DNA of 64,000 nt from Bacteroidota bacterium (GTDB taxonomy: Bacteria > Bacteroidota > Bacteroidia > AKYH767-A > OLB10): the NCBI GenBank assembly GCA_016717725.1, contig JADKFA010000046.1:124001-188000 (forward strand), given 5' to 3'. How positions within the stretch are numbered: the first letter of the stretch is position 1; each line of letters starts with the position of its first letter. The position numbers and the translations under genes were made by a program. Of this stretch, positions 22,040 through 35,776 are shown in pieces. The notes beneath the pieces were generated by a model that did no database searches, was not told the origin of the DNA, and saw only the letters and a program-made list of their open reading frames with translations.

Positions 22040-22426
22040 TTATTTAGTTAATTTCTTCTTTAGTTGGATACCTCTTTTGTTCGCTTTCACACTATTGGTT
22101 GGATTCATTATTCTATTACTATTAACTGGAGTAATAGAAGAAATGAAATTTGCCAAATTGTTATCCAAGATAGCCTGATCAGTGATATCTACTACAGAAT
22201 CTCCGTTAAGGTCAGTTAAAACATAGCCAAAGGCGAAATTTGATAGGTCATTGTCCAAAACCACTTGGTCAAAAATGTCTATAACTCCATCCTGATTGAT
22301 ATCTCCAGAATAGATCGCCCAGACTCCAGGCTCTACTTCCTTTTGATTATCCCCATACGCATTATTTTGTGCATTGACTGCTATCAAGCACGAATATCAG
22401 CATAAAAGTAAGAATTGTTTTTTCAT
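22040..22426 (-). CDS. Small secreted dockerin-like protein
   Basis: About 128 residues. From ATG 22426 the frame reads MKKQFLLLC, a TGA at 22399-22397, then YSCLIAVNAQ, which together look like a signal peptide ending at NAQ. The TGA is probably a base error (for example TGG), otherwise the gene is dead or starts at the internal TTG at 22387. The mature part has paired EF-hand-like dockerin loops, DINQDGVIDIFDQ and DLNGDSVVDITDQ, each continued by L-D-N-(N/D)-L, and ends in a basic tail (KRGIQLKKKLTK). The module closely resembles the C-terminus of the giant adhesin just upstream. It lies between that gene and a MopE-repeat gene. A calcium-dependent partner-binding role is inference. Confidence 0.72.
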
Positions 22427-22484
22427 ATTAATTTTATAGTGCCTTAATATAAAGGGGCGGATTTACCCCATACCCATATTGTTA

Positions 22485-25400
22485 TTAGAATGGATGAATC
22501 GATCCAACGAAGTTGGTGATGTTATTATCAACGATCGCTTGGTCGGTGATATCTACTACGCCATCACCGGAAAGGTCAGTCACTACATATCCTGAGTTAA
22601 AGTTGAAGATATCATTATCCATCATATCTGATCGAAGATATCGATTACCTCATCTTGGTTGACATCCCTCGTAGAAACCAAACACACCAGGAGCTACTTG
22701 AATTTGATTGGAAGTATGCTTGCGTTGCCGCTGTGGTGAAGTCATAGTTGGTCACACCAGAGAATGATACTGGTAAGTCACTCCATGTTTGCACTGCGTT
22801 ACGATGGAAGATCGCGATATAATAACTGTTACCAATCACACTTCCTGGTAAAGTAACCATAGCACTATCATTCGTGTTAAGCACTACTGTCGCACTTTGT
22901 ACCATAGTAGATGGACTTAACGCATCACGTAATTCTACTACGATGGTATCAACTTCGGTTGAACTCAATCCAACTCCTGCATTTAGAAGAGCTGGTACCA
23001 TTCCTCCTAAGCCATCATAATATCCTTCGATAATCATTTTCACATTCAACGTTGCACTAGAAATCACATCTACACGAATACTATCAGCAGTTACAGTTAC
23101 GCTATTATCACAAGAGTTTACATCCGTAACCAGACCATAATACAATCCTGCTGCTAAACCAGTAAGTGGGTTTCCACTACCTGCTGGCGAGAAGAATTCA
23201 TCTGCCCACTGAACTGTATACGGACCTGTACCACCTGCAGGAATTGCAGTTACTGTACCATCCAATGCACCTGGGAATGATTCTGGAGTTGAAGTAAATG
23301 TTACTGATACAGGAGCTGGCTCTACGATCGTAAAGTTAACCGTATCAGCACATCCTGACAAGTCAGAAACAATCACACTGTAGTTTCCAGCCACTGAAAC
23401 ACTACGTGGAGTTGTATTCGCAAAGTTTGCATCACTCCATGTAATTGAGAATGGAGCGTTACCACCTGTCCAGGTTACATCAGCATTACCGTTTGAGCTA
23501 CCGAAACATGTAATATCCGTTGGAGTAACAGAAGCAACAATTGGATTTGATCCACTTAACTACATACGTTAACACACCTGAATTACAACTAGCAGGAGTT
23601 CCAGCTTCGTCATACACTTGCAAGTAGTATGTACCTGCAGTAAGGTTTGCCAATGTATCGCGATTAGATGATAAAGTAACATTACGTACAATATTAGTTT
23701 GTGCTAAATCTGTAGACCAAACATAATTGTAATTAGCGATACCGCTTGTCACTTCTACTTCAATTGAACCACCACCACTACAAGTAGCGTTATTGATTAC
23801 ATCGACAACAGCCACTGATTTAGTTAATACCGTAATAGTATCAGAAGTAGCAGAACATCCGCTAGGTAATGTAACAATTACAGAATAGCTAGAACCATTA
23901 CCTGAGCTGCTGATAGAATCCAGATCAGGAATTGGAACTCCGATGGCACTCCATGTGAATGTAGTACCAGAAGGATAACCTCCACTGTATGCGCCCGTAT
24001 CCTGAACGTGTACATAAATGAATTCAGGGTTACATAAGGTAGTATCGTTCTCAACAATTTGTGGAGAAGGAGAAACATTAAAGTTAACTGCCACTGAATC
24101 CACTTTAGTACATCCTGTTAAAGGATTGGTAACTGTACATGTATAATATCCAGAAGTACTTGGAACTGCCTGAATGCTTGTACCAGTAGTTGAGCCAATA
24201 ATATTTTGACCTGACCATTGGATAGTAGCAGCTTGAATAGGAGCAAAACGGAACGCCTGATTAGTAGCAGACCATGTTCCAGCATTAAATCCTGGAGCAG
24301 CCCATCCTGCTGTACCAGTTTCAAGACCAACCGCACGAACATTTAAACTGATCGTATTAACACTAGTTAAGAATACATCAACAATGTTACTTGTTTCGTT
24401 AAGTTCAATTTGATAAGTAACGTCCTGGATCAAATTGCCAGAAATCAACTGCATTGAACTTCACTACCAATTTTCTGTTTGGTGCAGAACCAACGATATC
24501 ATAAGTAATAGTACTTGCCACTGAGTTATTCAAGTCACCCCAGAAACCAACCCAGTCATTTGGAGCCGCAGCATCGAATACAGAAGGTGGAGTATAAGCA
24601 AATTGAGCTGAAAGGTTATTAGCACCCATCAAGATTTGACCGTTTGCATGAATAGTAACATCCGTATAATTGTACTCCTCCGAAGTTGAAAGTAAATGGA
24701 AGCGCAACGTTTTGGTTCCCTTCATCACCTAAGTGCAGGAGCACTTTGAGTCAAAGTAGCTGCGCTTGGCGTATGAGGAATACTAACCACAGAATAGTTT
24801 CCACTTACTGGTGCAGTCACCACTACAGAGATAGCTGCAGTATCACCGTTACACAAATTTTGTGAAGATGGGGACAGAGTAAACACCGGAGCAGGATTCA
24901 CAGTAATAACTGCGGTATCAGAAGTTACACAACCATCAATATTTCCTGTTGCAGTAACGATATATGACGTAGTAACCGAAGGACTAGCAACAACAGCTGT
25001 ACCAGATGTTACATCTAAGCCTGCGGCAGGAGCCCAATCGAAGTTTGTATAATCACTTAAGCCAGCTGTTACATTTATATTTACCGAACTGCCTTCACAA
25101 ATAGTTGCAGCAGTTGGTGAAACAGTAACAGGAGGAGCAGGATTCACAACAGCAATTACAGGGACACGAGCACTTACGCAATTAGGAACAGCATAAATCA
25201 ATGAACCGTTCCAGATACGAGTACTGGTAGGAATACCTCCAAATAAACCAGAACCGAATGTTCCACCTTGAACCGAACCTGCAAGATTCAAGATTTGCAT
25301 CAGAGGAAACAACACCACCTAAGTTAGTACCATTCGTATAAGTCATACCACCTGCAGGAAGGAAGACGAAGAATGATGTTACACCACTACTTAAAGGAAG

Positions 25401-28400
25401 GTTAAGTCCCTCTACATATCCTTGTGCAGCAGCAACAGGTCCATTAAAGATCTGTGTCCAACCGGCACTTGAGCCTTCAAAACCAACGTGAGTTCCACTT
25501 CTATACCAAACTTCACATATAGCTCCAGCAGTACCATTATTTATACGCATTCCAGTTAAGGAAACAGGACTAACAACATTTACATCGAAGAAGTTACCAC
25601 TAGAACCATTACCACCAGCGAATGTTGTAGTAAGTGTATCACCACCTGATCCAACAAGCGTATCAACAAGTGCAGCTACCCAGAAGGTATCTGTTTGTGT
25701 AACGAATGTTTGAATAAGGACTACCATTCGCAAGGTAGTTACCAGACAATGTACTATCAGCATACCAACGGATGAAATAACCTGGGTTTGCAGTAGCTTC
25801 TAATGTAACATTACCTTGTCCGCAAACCGTGTCATTCACAGTAGAAACAATTTGAGGATTATTTACCTTAACATATTTAACATTTGAATATGCTGAATCA
25901 GCGCAGAACGCTTTCAAACGAATGTAAGTATCTGAAGATAACAATCCAGTTGTTAACGTACTTCCAGTTTCACCAATGATATCAAAGAAGGACACATTAT
26001 CAGAAGATGATTGCCATTGCAATGAACCATCCACAAAGATGGAAGAGAATGATACCGTTCCAGAGATACAAATAGTTGTATCCAAACCAGTAAACTCAAT
26101 TGAAGGAGTAACTGGAGTTGGACTTACATAGAAGTTAGCTGTATCCGTTGCAGTACATCCTGAAACAGGATCAGTCACTGTCAACACATATTGACGACTA
26201 CCTGACCCAATGATTGAGTGAATAACGGGTTTGAGATCGCTGCATTATCCAATTCAGTTGCAGGAGCCCAAGAATAGTTCACTGAACCACCTTGGAAACG
26301 CAGATTCGGACGGAAATCAGTCAATGCACCGGTAGCGGCACCACAAGCTGCAGCATTCAATGCATTTGTACTAGTACATCCAAGAGTCTGTGATGTATAA
26401 ACGATATCGAACAAGGAGTTTGTAGCGTTTGTGAAACAGGTTTGAATCACAATATCACTAACACCATCCCATGCATAAGGAGTTTGGAAAACAATATCAT
26501 TCCAACCAACAGAAGTAGAATAGTTACCAGTGTACACAGTGTTTCCACCTGGGATTGCAATATAAGTTGTACTTGCAAAACACCCACCTACCACTTCATC
26601 GATATCTACCGTGAAGTTGGTATATGGCTGGTTACTTAGTTTAGAAACCACATTGAAACCAACGCTATTTATGAAGGATGGTCCGAAGACGCCCGCTGCA
26701 TTTAATTCAGCTGCGCTTACAAACAATTGCATACGTTGCGCTGCATTTGCACCATTGAATGGCCATCCTGCAGTTTGTCCTAAGTTTTCAGTAGTTCCAA
26801 CATATTTATAGCTAGCTGATCCACCTGATCCATTGAATTGATAAGGAGCAGTAGTACAAATAGTATCAGGTACAACACCAGCATCTGCGAAAGGAGCAGT
26901 GTTTACAGTTATTGTAATAGTAGCTGAATTCGCACAACCACCTACAATTCCGTCATCAGCAGTTACTGTATAAGTAGTAGTAGTACTCACGCTGGCAGTA
27001 ACAATACCACCTGTAGTAGTATTTAAGCCTGTTGCAGGAGACCAGTTAAAGTTCACATAAGATGGGTCTGTAGGTAATGCAGATGCATCTAATGATACAG
27101 AACCATTTCCACAGAATGTAGTTGGGCCACCAGCTGTAATTGATAAAGCAGGAGCTGGATTTACTACATAATCAGCAATACAAGATGATCCAAAGCAACC
27201 ATGCATTACCTGCCAGTTATAGAACATACCAAACGTAGTAGCACCGAAGTATGAAGCAAGAGGAGGCATATTACCATAAGCAATGATGGTCATTTCACCA
27301 GCAATTACCCAAGGAGAGGTACCTGAAACTGTTGCATTCTGATGAACGGCTAAGTTTGGACTAGATGTAGGACGCATTGCATAAGGAATCGTGCTATAAG
27401 GAACGAAAATATTTATTTCAATTGTCTCATAGTTAGGCAATGTAACGGTAGTTACTCCACTCACAGAACCAATTGTATTTCCTAAAGAATCGATGATTTC
27501 AATACCATAAGGTGTTCCGATAGGTCCGTTAGGATAAATATCTACACTCTTAATAATAGTACCACTTGCATTATCAACTCTAAACCACATACCTTGAGCT
27601 GTGGTTGGGAAATAACCAGCAGGAGCAGAAGGGTATAGAATAGGATCATAACCAACAGCAGTAGTATCCAAATTATTTGGAAACTCACGAACTTGGAATG
27701 AACCAGATGCAGATACGTTTTGAACTAAAGTATCATTAACAGCAAGAATATTTCCACCATTACCTTCTGTCCAGAACAATTCATTTAAAGAACCAGTAGC
27801 CGTTAAAGTAACATCACCTTGACCGCAAATTGTATCTCCAGCGCAAACCGGAGCTGCAGGAACTGGATCTACATAAATAGTACGATTTGCTGTATTTGAA
27901 CAACCACTTACAGTATCCAAAATAGTTACTGTAATCACATTTGCACCAACACTTGATCCAATGTAGGATGTGTTAGCAGCAGAAGGATCACTAAAATCAC
28001 CAGCAGGAGACCAGCTATATGTTAAAGTTGGAACGAAGCTAGAAACATTAACTAAGTAATCTTCTGTTTCACCGTAGCCATAAGTACCTGTTGAAGTAGG
28101 AATCAAAGAACCCTCCGTATTAACAACACGCATTCTAGTCACACCGGCAACAGCAGTTAATGGAACAGTAATAGAACCATTCACAATATGAGGACCATTA
28201 ATAGTAATGTTGTTAGTATAAGCTAACTCATTAACATCAAGGAAATCACCGTCTCTATTATAGTCGATGTAAACAGCTGTTCCAGCAGAGAAGAATCCTG
28301 ATAATTCACAATCCGTAATACTAATAGATATAGGATAAGTACTACCTGCGGTAAGATCTGTTGCAGGAAGTGAAGTGAAATCTGTATAAGTAGCGCAGTT

Positions 28401-31400
28401 AGGAGCTGTTTGTGTATTATTTAAAGTTGCAAACGTAACTCCATTAATATCTTCATCAATTGTATTTGTAGCATTAGAAGCTAAATACCCTGAAGGAGGA
28501 GTTTGAGGACCCGTAGTTACAGAAGAAGGAATAGCGTTAACTACAACACTCGTTGCTTGACCTTGACAAAGCGTAGTATCAGCAATATTAATTGATATTA
28601 CTGTTGGCAAATTAAACACTTCCACTTCTACGGTATCAGAAGTAACACAACCCAAGTTTGGACCTGTTCCACCACTTACAGTTACAATATAATTATAACT
28701 GCCAGCAGAAGTTGGTGTTGCGTTCACATTTTGAGTATTATTCGTCAATAAGTTTCCATTACCATTAACGCTCCATGCAAAATCAGTATAACCGTTTGCA
28801 GTAGATGATAAAGCAATTGTTGAACCCAAACAAACGGTGCTATCATCAGCAGAAGCAATAATTGCTGGAGGCGTAGAAACAGTAATAGTGATAGCAGCAC
28901 GACTACTATAACATGAACCATCAAATGCAGCAACATACATCGTTGTTGTTGTTCCTACAGAAGAAAGGAATGTTAAAGATGGATCTGCTTGAAGGATATT
29001 TCCACCTACTGCAGCATCATACCAGTAATAAGCAGTTGCACCAGCAACAGGATCTACAGAAGCCGTAGGAATCTGATTTCCGCAATGTGCACTGTTGTTC
29101 GTTGTAGGAGTATTTGGAACTGGCAATACATCTATTTGAACGTTTGCAGTGGTAGAGCAACCAGTAGCTGTTTTTTCAACTGTTAATACATAAGTCGTAG
29201 TAACAGCAGGGGTTGCCATAGGATTCGAAATATTTGGATCACTTAATCCAGCAGCAGGTGCCCAAGAATAAGTAAGACCTGATTGACTAGCTACTAAGAT
29301 CGAGTAATCTTCAGTTTCTCCCCAAGTATAAGTTCCAGTAGGAGAAATAACAGTAGATTCTACTAAAACCACTCTCAAACGAGTGCTTCCACCCAAAGCA
29401 GTCAATGGCACTAAAATATTGCCAGTATATGCAGTACCTGTTAATGCAGCAGCTCCATAAGGTTTAGCAAAAGCCAATTCATCAAGATCAAGGAAGTCTC
29501 CATCCTGGTTCCAGTCAATATAAATATTCATCGTATTACTATAAGCAGTTAATCCACAATAACCCACGGTTACAGAGAATGGAACTGATTGACCAGGTGC
29601 AACTATTGCAGGAGCAATATCGGTATAGTTTGAATACATATTCAACACCGAGCCTGGACCACTACCAGTAGTAGCGCAAGTTGAGGATTGATTAATTGAA
29701 CCAAAAGTAACATTCAGAATTTCTTCATCGTCTACATCGGTTGCGGTAGAAGGCAAGTATGTAGGAGGAGTTCCTGTAGCACCTTCTACAACATAAGCAG
29801 AAGATGAAAGTGCAATAGAATCGCCTAAACATAATATAGCAGATGAAATATTAGTAGAAACAACAGGATTGTTATTTACTGTCAATATTAAAGTATCTGT
29901 AATTACACAACCAGCAGCTGCATCGTCACCTAAAACAACGAAGGTATAAACACCTCCAACAATTGGTGTAGAAATAACTTGAGCACCGGAGTTCACATTT
30001 AAAGTTCCAACTCCATCACCTGACCAAGTATATAGATAAGTATTTGTAGAACCAGTTTGAACAACGTCTAATGTATCCACTTCACCTAAGCAAATAGAAC
30101 TACCTAATGCAGATACGATATCAATAGGATCTGGTTGAACAACAGTTTCAGTAACCGCTACGCGAGGTCCATCACAAACACCGTCAAAAGCTGCAACATA
30201 GAATGTAGTTGTTGTAGCAACGTTGATCAATAAATTTGTATCTATAGTATTTTGAACTGGAGTTCCACCAGTTGGAGTTGTATACCAACGATAAGCAGTA
30301 GCACCTGGAACTGAATATATATCGCACTTAGCTTGTTGATTTCCACAATGCATAGAATCCACTCCAACAGGAGCAGGCAATGTAGTAAACCAGTTAACAT
30401 TTACTGTATCAGTTGCTGTACAAACACCATCATTTAAAGTAACAACATATTCTGTTGGGGATGCAACTGGAGTTACATTCTCAATACTCCCGGTACCACC
30501 AGAAGACCAAGAAATGTTAGCTACCAAGATATTTCCTAAGCCTACGTTAAATGTACCCCAGTTAGTTAAGTTACCAGCACTAGCGACTGTCCAATCTGCA
30601 GCTGTATTACTATCACTGAAAGCTGTACGACGAATACCCGCAGTACTTACAGAACTAGTAACTGTTCCAGACCACATTGCTGCAGTAACAGCAGGTGTTC
30701 CTGAACCTACAGGATTAAATGGTGTTCCACCATTTATAGCTGCAACGTCAGAAATATTTCCACCGAGGTCACTAATGATATAACCTTGAGAAGTTCCAGA
30801 GCCAATTGATAATAAAGTTGAATTAACATAATAACCTGGAATTGCTACACCACCACCGGTACGTGCAAGCGTAAATGTACCACCAGCAGGAACTGTATTA
30901 CCTGCAGGTATAATATAAACACCAGGAGTAGTACCAGTTACTTCAAGTCTCCAACCGCTAATATCAACTGGTTGATTTCCGATATTGGTTAATTCGATAT
31001 AGTCAAATCCAGTAATACCAGGAGCAGGAACTCCTGCACCAGCACTTCCTGATTCAAAACCTGAGATTTCAGAGAACACAATTGAATTTAAGTAAGGTGA
31101 TGCCACACTTAAATTTGTAGATGTTCCAGGACAAATTGTTTGATCTACACCGGCAGATAAACCAGCAAATAGATACTCATCTCTGTATGATTGAGAAGCG
31201 CTAGTTGTAGCATTTAAATTTACACTATTGTCAGTAGCGGTAGCTGAAAAACTTACTAGTGCATTACCACTAGCAGGAATTGTACCTTCCCATAAGTTAG
31301 TACCTCCGTTAAATACCATTACAATTGCTGTTTGAGCAACACCATTTAATGACCAATTTAAATCTACACCTAAAATGCCACTAGCATCAGAAGCATCCAC

Positions 31401-34400
31401 AGAAACTAATCTTGAAGCAGCAACACAAGCAGAACCTGCAGGAGAAGCTACTACAGAAATAATTGTTGGGCTTAAAAAGTCTCCAGAAGCAACAAAATCA
31501 CCAGCATCAGCACCAATATCTATTGGAGTAAATCCAGCACGAGCTTGACCGTCGAAATCATCTGCAGGACCAGAGATTGCAAGTCCAGCACTTTCTACAG
31601 GAGTTACTGCAGGAGAAGGTTGAATATGTAAATCTGGAGTAGAAGCAGCAGGAGCAATATAATTTGGATCTTCAGAAATAGAATTCAAATCAAGGCCTGT
31701 TAATGTTCTCCAGTCTGTTAAACTTGAAGCAACCGTTAAATTACGAATTCCAGTACGACCACCATTTGCGAAATCAGCAAAGAGGACGTTTTTAGAAGAA
31801 GTTACATTGATGTTAGAATCTAACGCAATTGCATATTGCAATCCACCCACGGCAGAAGTTCTAGCATTATAAAATATATTATTAATAATTTCATCATTTC
31901 CTGTAGTTGGACGATTCACTCGACGGAAACCGTAGGTATTACCTTGAAGTACCCCTGAAGCAACTGAAGCATCGCCACCCACGTAAACTGAGTTATGATA
32001 AATTCTATTAATGTTTGTATTAGCTTTATAAATACCATAGTAATCTTGAGATCTGGTATTACCAAGACCAACTTGAATCATATTATTTTGAACGGTTGGT
32101 AAACCACCATATAATCCAATACCAATAAACACGTGTTTAGCAGTATCAGAAGCTGTGGTTAAATCGTTCAAATCATAAATCAAATTCTTTTGGATGAGTT
32201 GATTAAATCCAACTGTGGTAGTTCCAGTATAAGCAATACCATTAACCACAACTCTACCTGTATCGGCACTCATCTTCAAATCAAAGATGGTATTTCCAGA
32301 TATGTTCACCTCTGTACCAGCAACGGGTACTGTAGTTGATGTATGATTTATACCATTCAAATGAGCTGTAGTCGCAGCGGCCACATTCTTCGCATTTGAA
32401 GAAAGAACTTTAATGGTATTACCACTGATTGTATTGATACCGGTTGTTGTACTGATACCATAAACAACACCTGCAGAGCTACGAGTAGGTACTCTTAAGT
32501 TCTGTACAGTATTATTACTGATGGTCATACGAGTAGAACCGGTATTTAATATACCAATTACCGAGAAGTTAGCGGTAGTAGTAAACCCTGCATTCAGAGC
32601 ATTACCGCTTCTCATACTATTAGCAATTCCAGTTCCACCTATTGTGTTACCACTAATAGTTCGGTTACTAGTTGCAACTGTTAAAGTCGTTGCACCTTGA
32701 TTGAAGATACCACAAACGGTACCACCAATAGCAGCTGCATTTGCAAATGCAGCAGTAATACCATTGAAACCAAGTCCTCCGATATTATTGTTGGATATAC
32801 TAATTGAAGAAGCAGAAGCCGCTCCTTGAGCAATACCAATTACATTCGCAGTAGTAGCAGATCCACCAGTTGCGGTTCCACGAACAAGGATATTATCCGT
32901 ACCCGTCATTGAACCCACAGTGTTCCCAGTAATATTAGCACCACCAGCATTTAACCAGATTCCGCAGAAAGGAGCTCCTGATCCAGTACCTGTGCTGTTG
33001 GTTGCAATATTAAAACTAGCTATTTCATTTCCGCTAATGGTACTCACAGGGCTTATCGCCACATTCAAATCCATACCAAAGAAACGGTTGGCAATAGCTG
33101 TCGCAGCCCAGGCCATAGAATAGGTACCTGTTCCGCTAGATGAAGCATAACCGATAATATTATTAGTAATCGTAAATGAGCTTAACGTATTATTAGCAAC
33201 AATACCTTTATGAATGTTACCTGTTGTATAATTACGTGATGCATCTTGATAGATACGATTGCCAGTGATAGTCATACTAACATTGCCTGCACCAACATTT
33301 ATTCCTACAGTTGCTAAAGTGGCACTATAGAAATTATAAATTCGGCAATTTGAAATAGTATTATTATCATTTGAGGCACTAGCAGTGCCTGTAGAAATGA
33401 AACAGTTTACTGGGAATAGAGTACCCGCTTCATGAATATCGCAATTATCAAATGTATTGTTATCATTTCCGGATCCGCCTACAATTGTTGATCCCCCCAT
33501 AAAGACAACACCATTGGCAACTGTATTAGAAGAACCGCGGAAATTAATATAACTAAAGTTATTATTTGAAGATTCCTGCAATATGCGCATTGCACTTCCA
33601 GTAAGGACTGTATTCTGAGTCGTTAATTCAGATACAACGCCTGCTCCACCTGGACGACCATCAATAGTAAGGTATTCTGTTAAAGAGTCTAAAACAGTTG
33701 TCCAAGAATTAGCGCTTGTAATACTTAAAGCAACTGCTCCAAGTTCAGGGCGAATTGTAACTGTTTTACTTGCAACAGTACCTAAACCACCAGTCCAGAT
33801 TGGAAAAGTTTCTCCACCACTAGTATAAGCAGCTTGAAGTTCGAGAATAGCAGAACAACTTAACCCATTCGTTCGAATATCATTTAATGCGGCCGTAATT
33901 GTAGCATATGTACCTGTAGGACCTACAGAAAAAGTACCACATACAATACCTGCAGCGGTTGCTTGATTACCATTTAATGCGGGGTCACTCATTTGACCTT
34001 CGCTTAAACTACGTACATTCCAGTAATAAGTTTGACTTGCGGTTAATCCAGATGCAGTATATGATATTGCATTGGCACCTAATACAGCCACTCGAGTATA
34101 TGTTATACCATCTAAAGAACGTTCAACTACATATCCAATTTCACCGGTTGCATCTGCCCAATCTAATGTCATACTATTAACCGTAACTGCAGAAAAACTC
34201 AAACTAGTAGGAGAAGCAGGAGCAGCGGGAGGAGTAAATGTAATTTTATCTCCTGCAACAAATGCTGTAGTATTTGCATTATTCGCTAAAACATAACTTG
34301 CAGTAGTAGAAGTTATGGGTTGAGCACAAGTTAAACTTGCAAACTGACCAACTCCAGCAATTGTATCTCTCACACCGACAGAATAATTTGCTAAAGCATC

Positions 34401-34988
34401 TGTATGTCCACCATAAACAAATTCTATTTGACCAGTACTTTCAAACAAGGACATTTGAATTCTAGAATTTGCAGGACCACCTGTATTACGTGGTATCGTA
34501 ACAAACCAATCAAAAATCGCTATTCTGTTAGGAGCAACTCCTGACAGTTTATATTTAGCATATCCATCGGTACCCGTAGCCAAATCATCCCAATAAGCGG
34601 CGATGATCGGAACATTGGTATTCGAAGTAAGATCGTTTGTAAACTGTCCGATCCCTGCGCTTCCTAAGCGAATGAAGCCATCAGGACTAACAGAGAATCC
34701 AGTGTAAAACCTACCAGCGAACTGGAAGGTAAAACCAGATCCAAATGAAATAAGACCAGATGGCGTGTCGTCATTACTGCTGAATAGTACAGCAGTGCCA
34801 CCAGTGCTATCCTGAAAGGAAGCTCCAGTTGACGAAGTCATCGGGTAAGTAGTTCCGTTGATGGCAGCTGTTTGAGCACTGGCAATCGATGACCACAACA
34901 TCGTTACGAGCATCAAGCTCATAACACCCATCCACCACGAACCTAAGTTGCGTCGGGAACAGATTCCGAATTTGTAATTGTTTTTCAT
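22485..34988 (-). CDS. Giant multidomain surface adhesin with dockerin-like C-terminus (frame broken)
   Basis: About 4,170 residues. The start at 34988 (MKNNYKFGICSRRNL) gives a signal peptide ending SIASAQ; the longer frame upstream has no such start. Next come an N-terminal sandwich domain, a fibronectin type III domain (about 255-345) and a right-handed beta-helix rich in N-x-I-S-G-N-T-I repeats (about 370-1130). A lamin-tail domain lies at about 1300-1430 (FDYIELTNIGNQPVDISGW). Many PKD/SprB-like Ig modules follow, with two GEVED domains near 1820 and 2240 (YIDWNQDGDFLDLDE, YGYGETEDY). A dockerin-like pair ends the protein (DVNQDEVIDIFDQ, DLSGDGVVDITDQ). No T9SS tail is visible. One frame runs unbroken from 34988 to 26181. 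After that, indels lie near 26205, 25725, 25300, 24728, 24675, 24440, 23560 and 22630-22720. Probable adhesion or gliding-surface role. Confidence 0.78.
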
Positions 34989-35776
34989 AGAATTTATATT
35001 GATTAGATTTTTCTTTTTTGATTCCACCAAAAATGAGAATTCCCCACGCATAGACATCAAAGTGCGCAGAAACAGAGGAAGGAAATAATTGTAGTAGAAG
35101 TTTTTCACTAAGCTTATTTTTTATACCGGTTTCCAGAGTACAACTATTACTTTTTGAGGGTAAGACTTTGGTCATTTCGCGAGAATGACTAAAGTGTTCG
35201 CAATAACTCAATGGATTTTCCTTTTCAGGATTTGTTACCGCAATTTACTTGGTTGAGCGATACAATGCAAGTTTTCTGTAAAATTTCACCCAGTATTTGA
35301 GATAGTTGGCAAATTTAATATTGAAAATCAATGGTTAAAAGATTTAAACAATTCAAAATTTTCTTGTTCATAGAATTAATTTCTTGTAAGAATTCAAAAA
35401 CGAGAATTAAAAAAAAGATGAAAAACTTGCATTTCAATTCTCATTACCCTACATTACGAGATGCTGAAAAATGGGTCTATTTATTCTCATTTTGAGTTCT
35501 TTTAATGCGATTTTTTCCATTCCAACATAAATAGCTGAAAAAAAATAGATTACGATTAATTTTGAATGTAAAATTTTCGATGAGATTGAAATGGTTTAAA
35601 AAGCAAATTGAAAAATAGAAATGTCAATTGTTGGCATTTTCAATTTGAGAAATCGAGATAAAATTTCAACCCATTCACTCGCAAAAAAATTATCTAATTT
35701 TAGCAGCTAAATTTACTAACGTTCATGCACATACGAAAATTTAAGATTTTAGAAAAAAACACATCTCAAAAATAGT
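34989..35776. other. Gene-free region upstream of the giant adhesin
   Basis: Nearly 790 bp without a supportable gene, lying between the adhesin start and the end of fcl. It is AT-rich and probably holds the adhesin promoter and a long leader. One hairpin at 35165-35195 is the only clear structure. Frames here in the adhesin's direction are AT-rich extensions lacking any conserved feature. Confidence 0.65.
35165..35195. promoter_or_regulatory. Hairpin in the adhesin leader region
   Basis: ACTTTGGTCATT (35165-35176) and AATGACTAAAGT (35184-35195) are complementary over 12 positions apart from one G-T type mismatch, around a 7-base TCGCGAG spacer. It lies about 180 bp upstream of the adhesin start. 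It could be an operator dyad or an RNA leader hairpin; no T-tract supports a terminator. Confidence 0.4.

Noticed and set aside
22454..22469. GGGG/CCCC hairpin after the giant adhesin as a terminator
   Set aside because: The stem is only four base pairs and the next gene follows within 60 bp on the same strand.
30514..30783. Plus-strand frame inside the adhesin
   Set aside because: It is antisense to the conserved lamin-tail domain of the real gene.
34989..35211. Upstream extension of the adhesin frame and an overlapping frame at 34807-35211
   Set aside because: The clear signal peptide starts at 34988. The longer frames have no features and overlap the adhesin in another register.
35310..35317. 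TAAATTTG on the minus strand as adhesin promoter
   Set aside because: It fits the -7 consensus, but no TTTG lies at a suitable -33 distance, and such 8-mers are expected by chance in AT-rich DNA.
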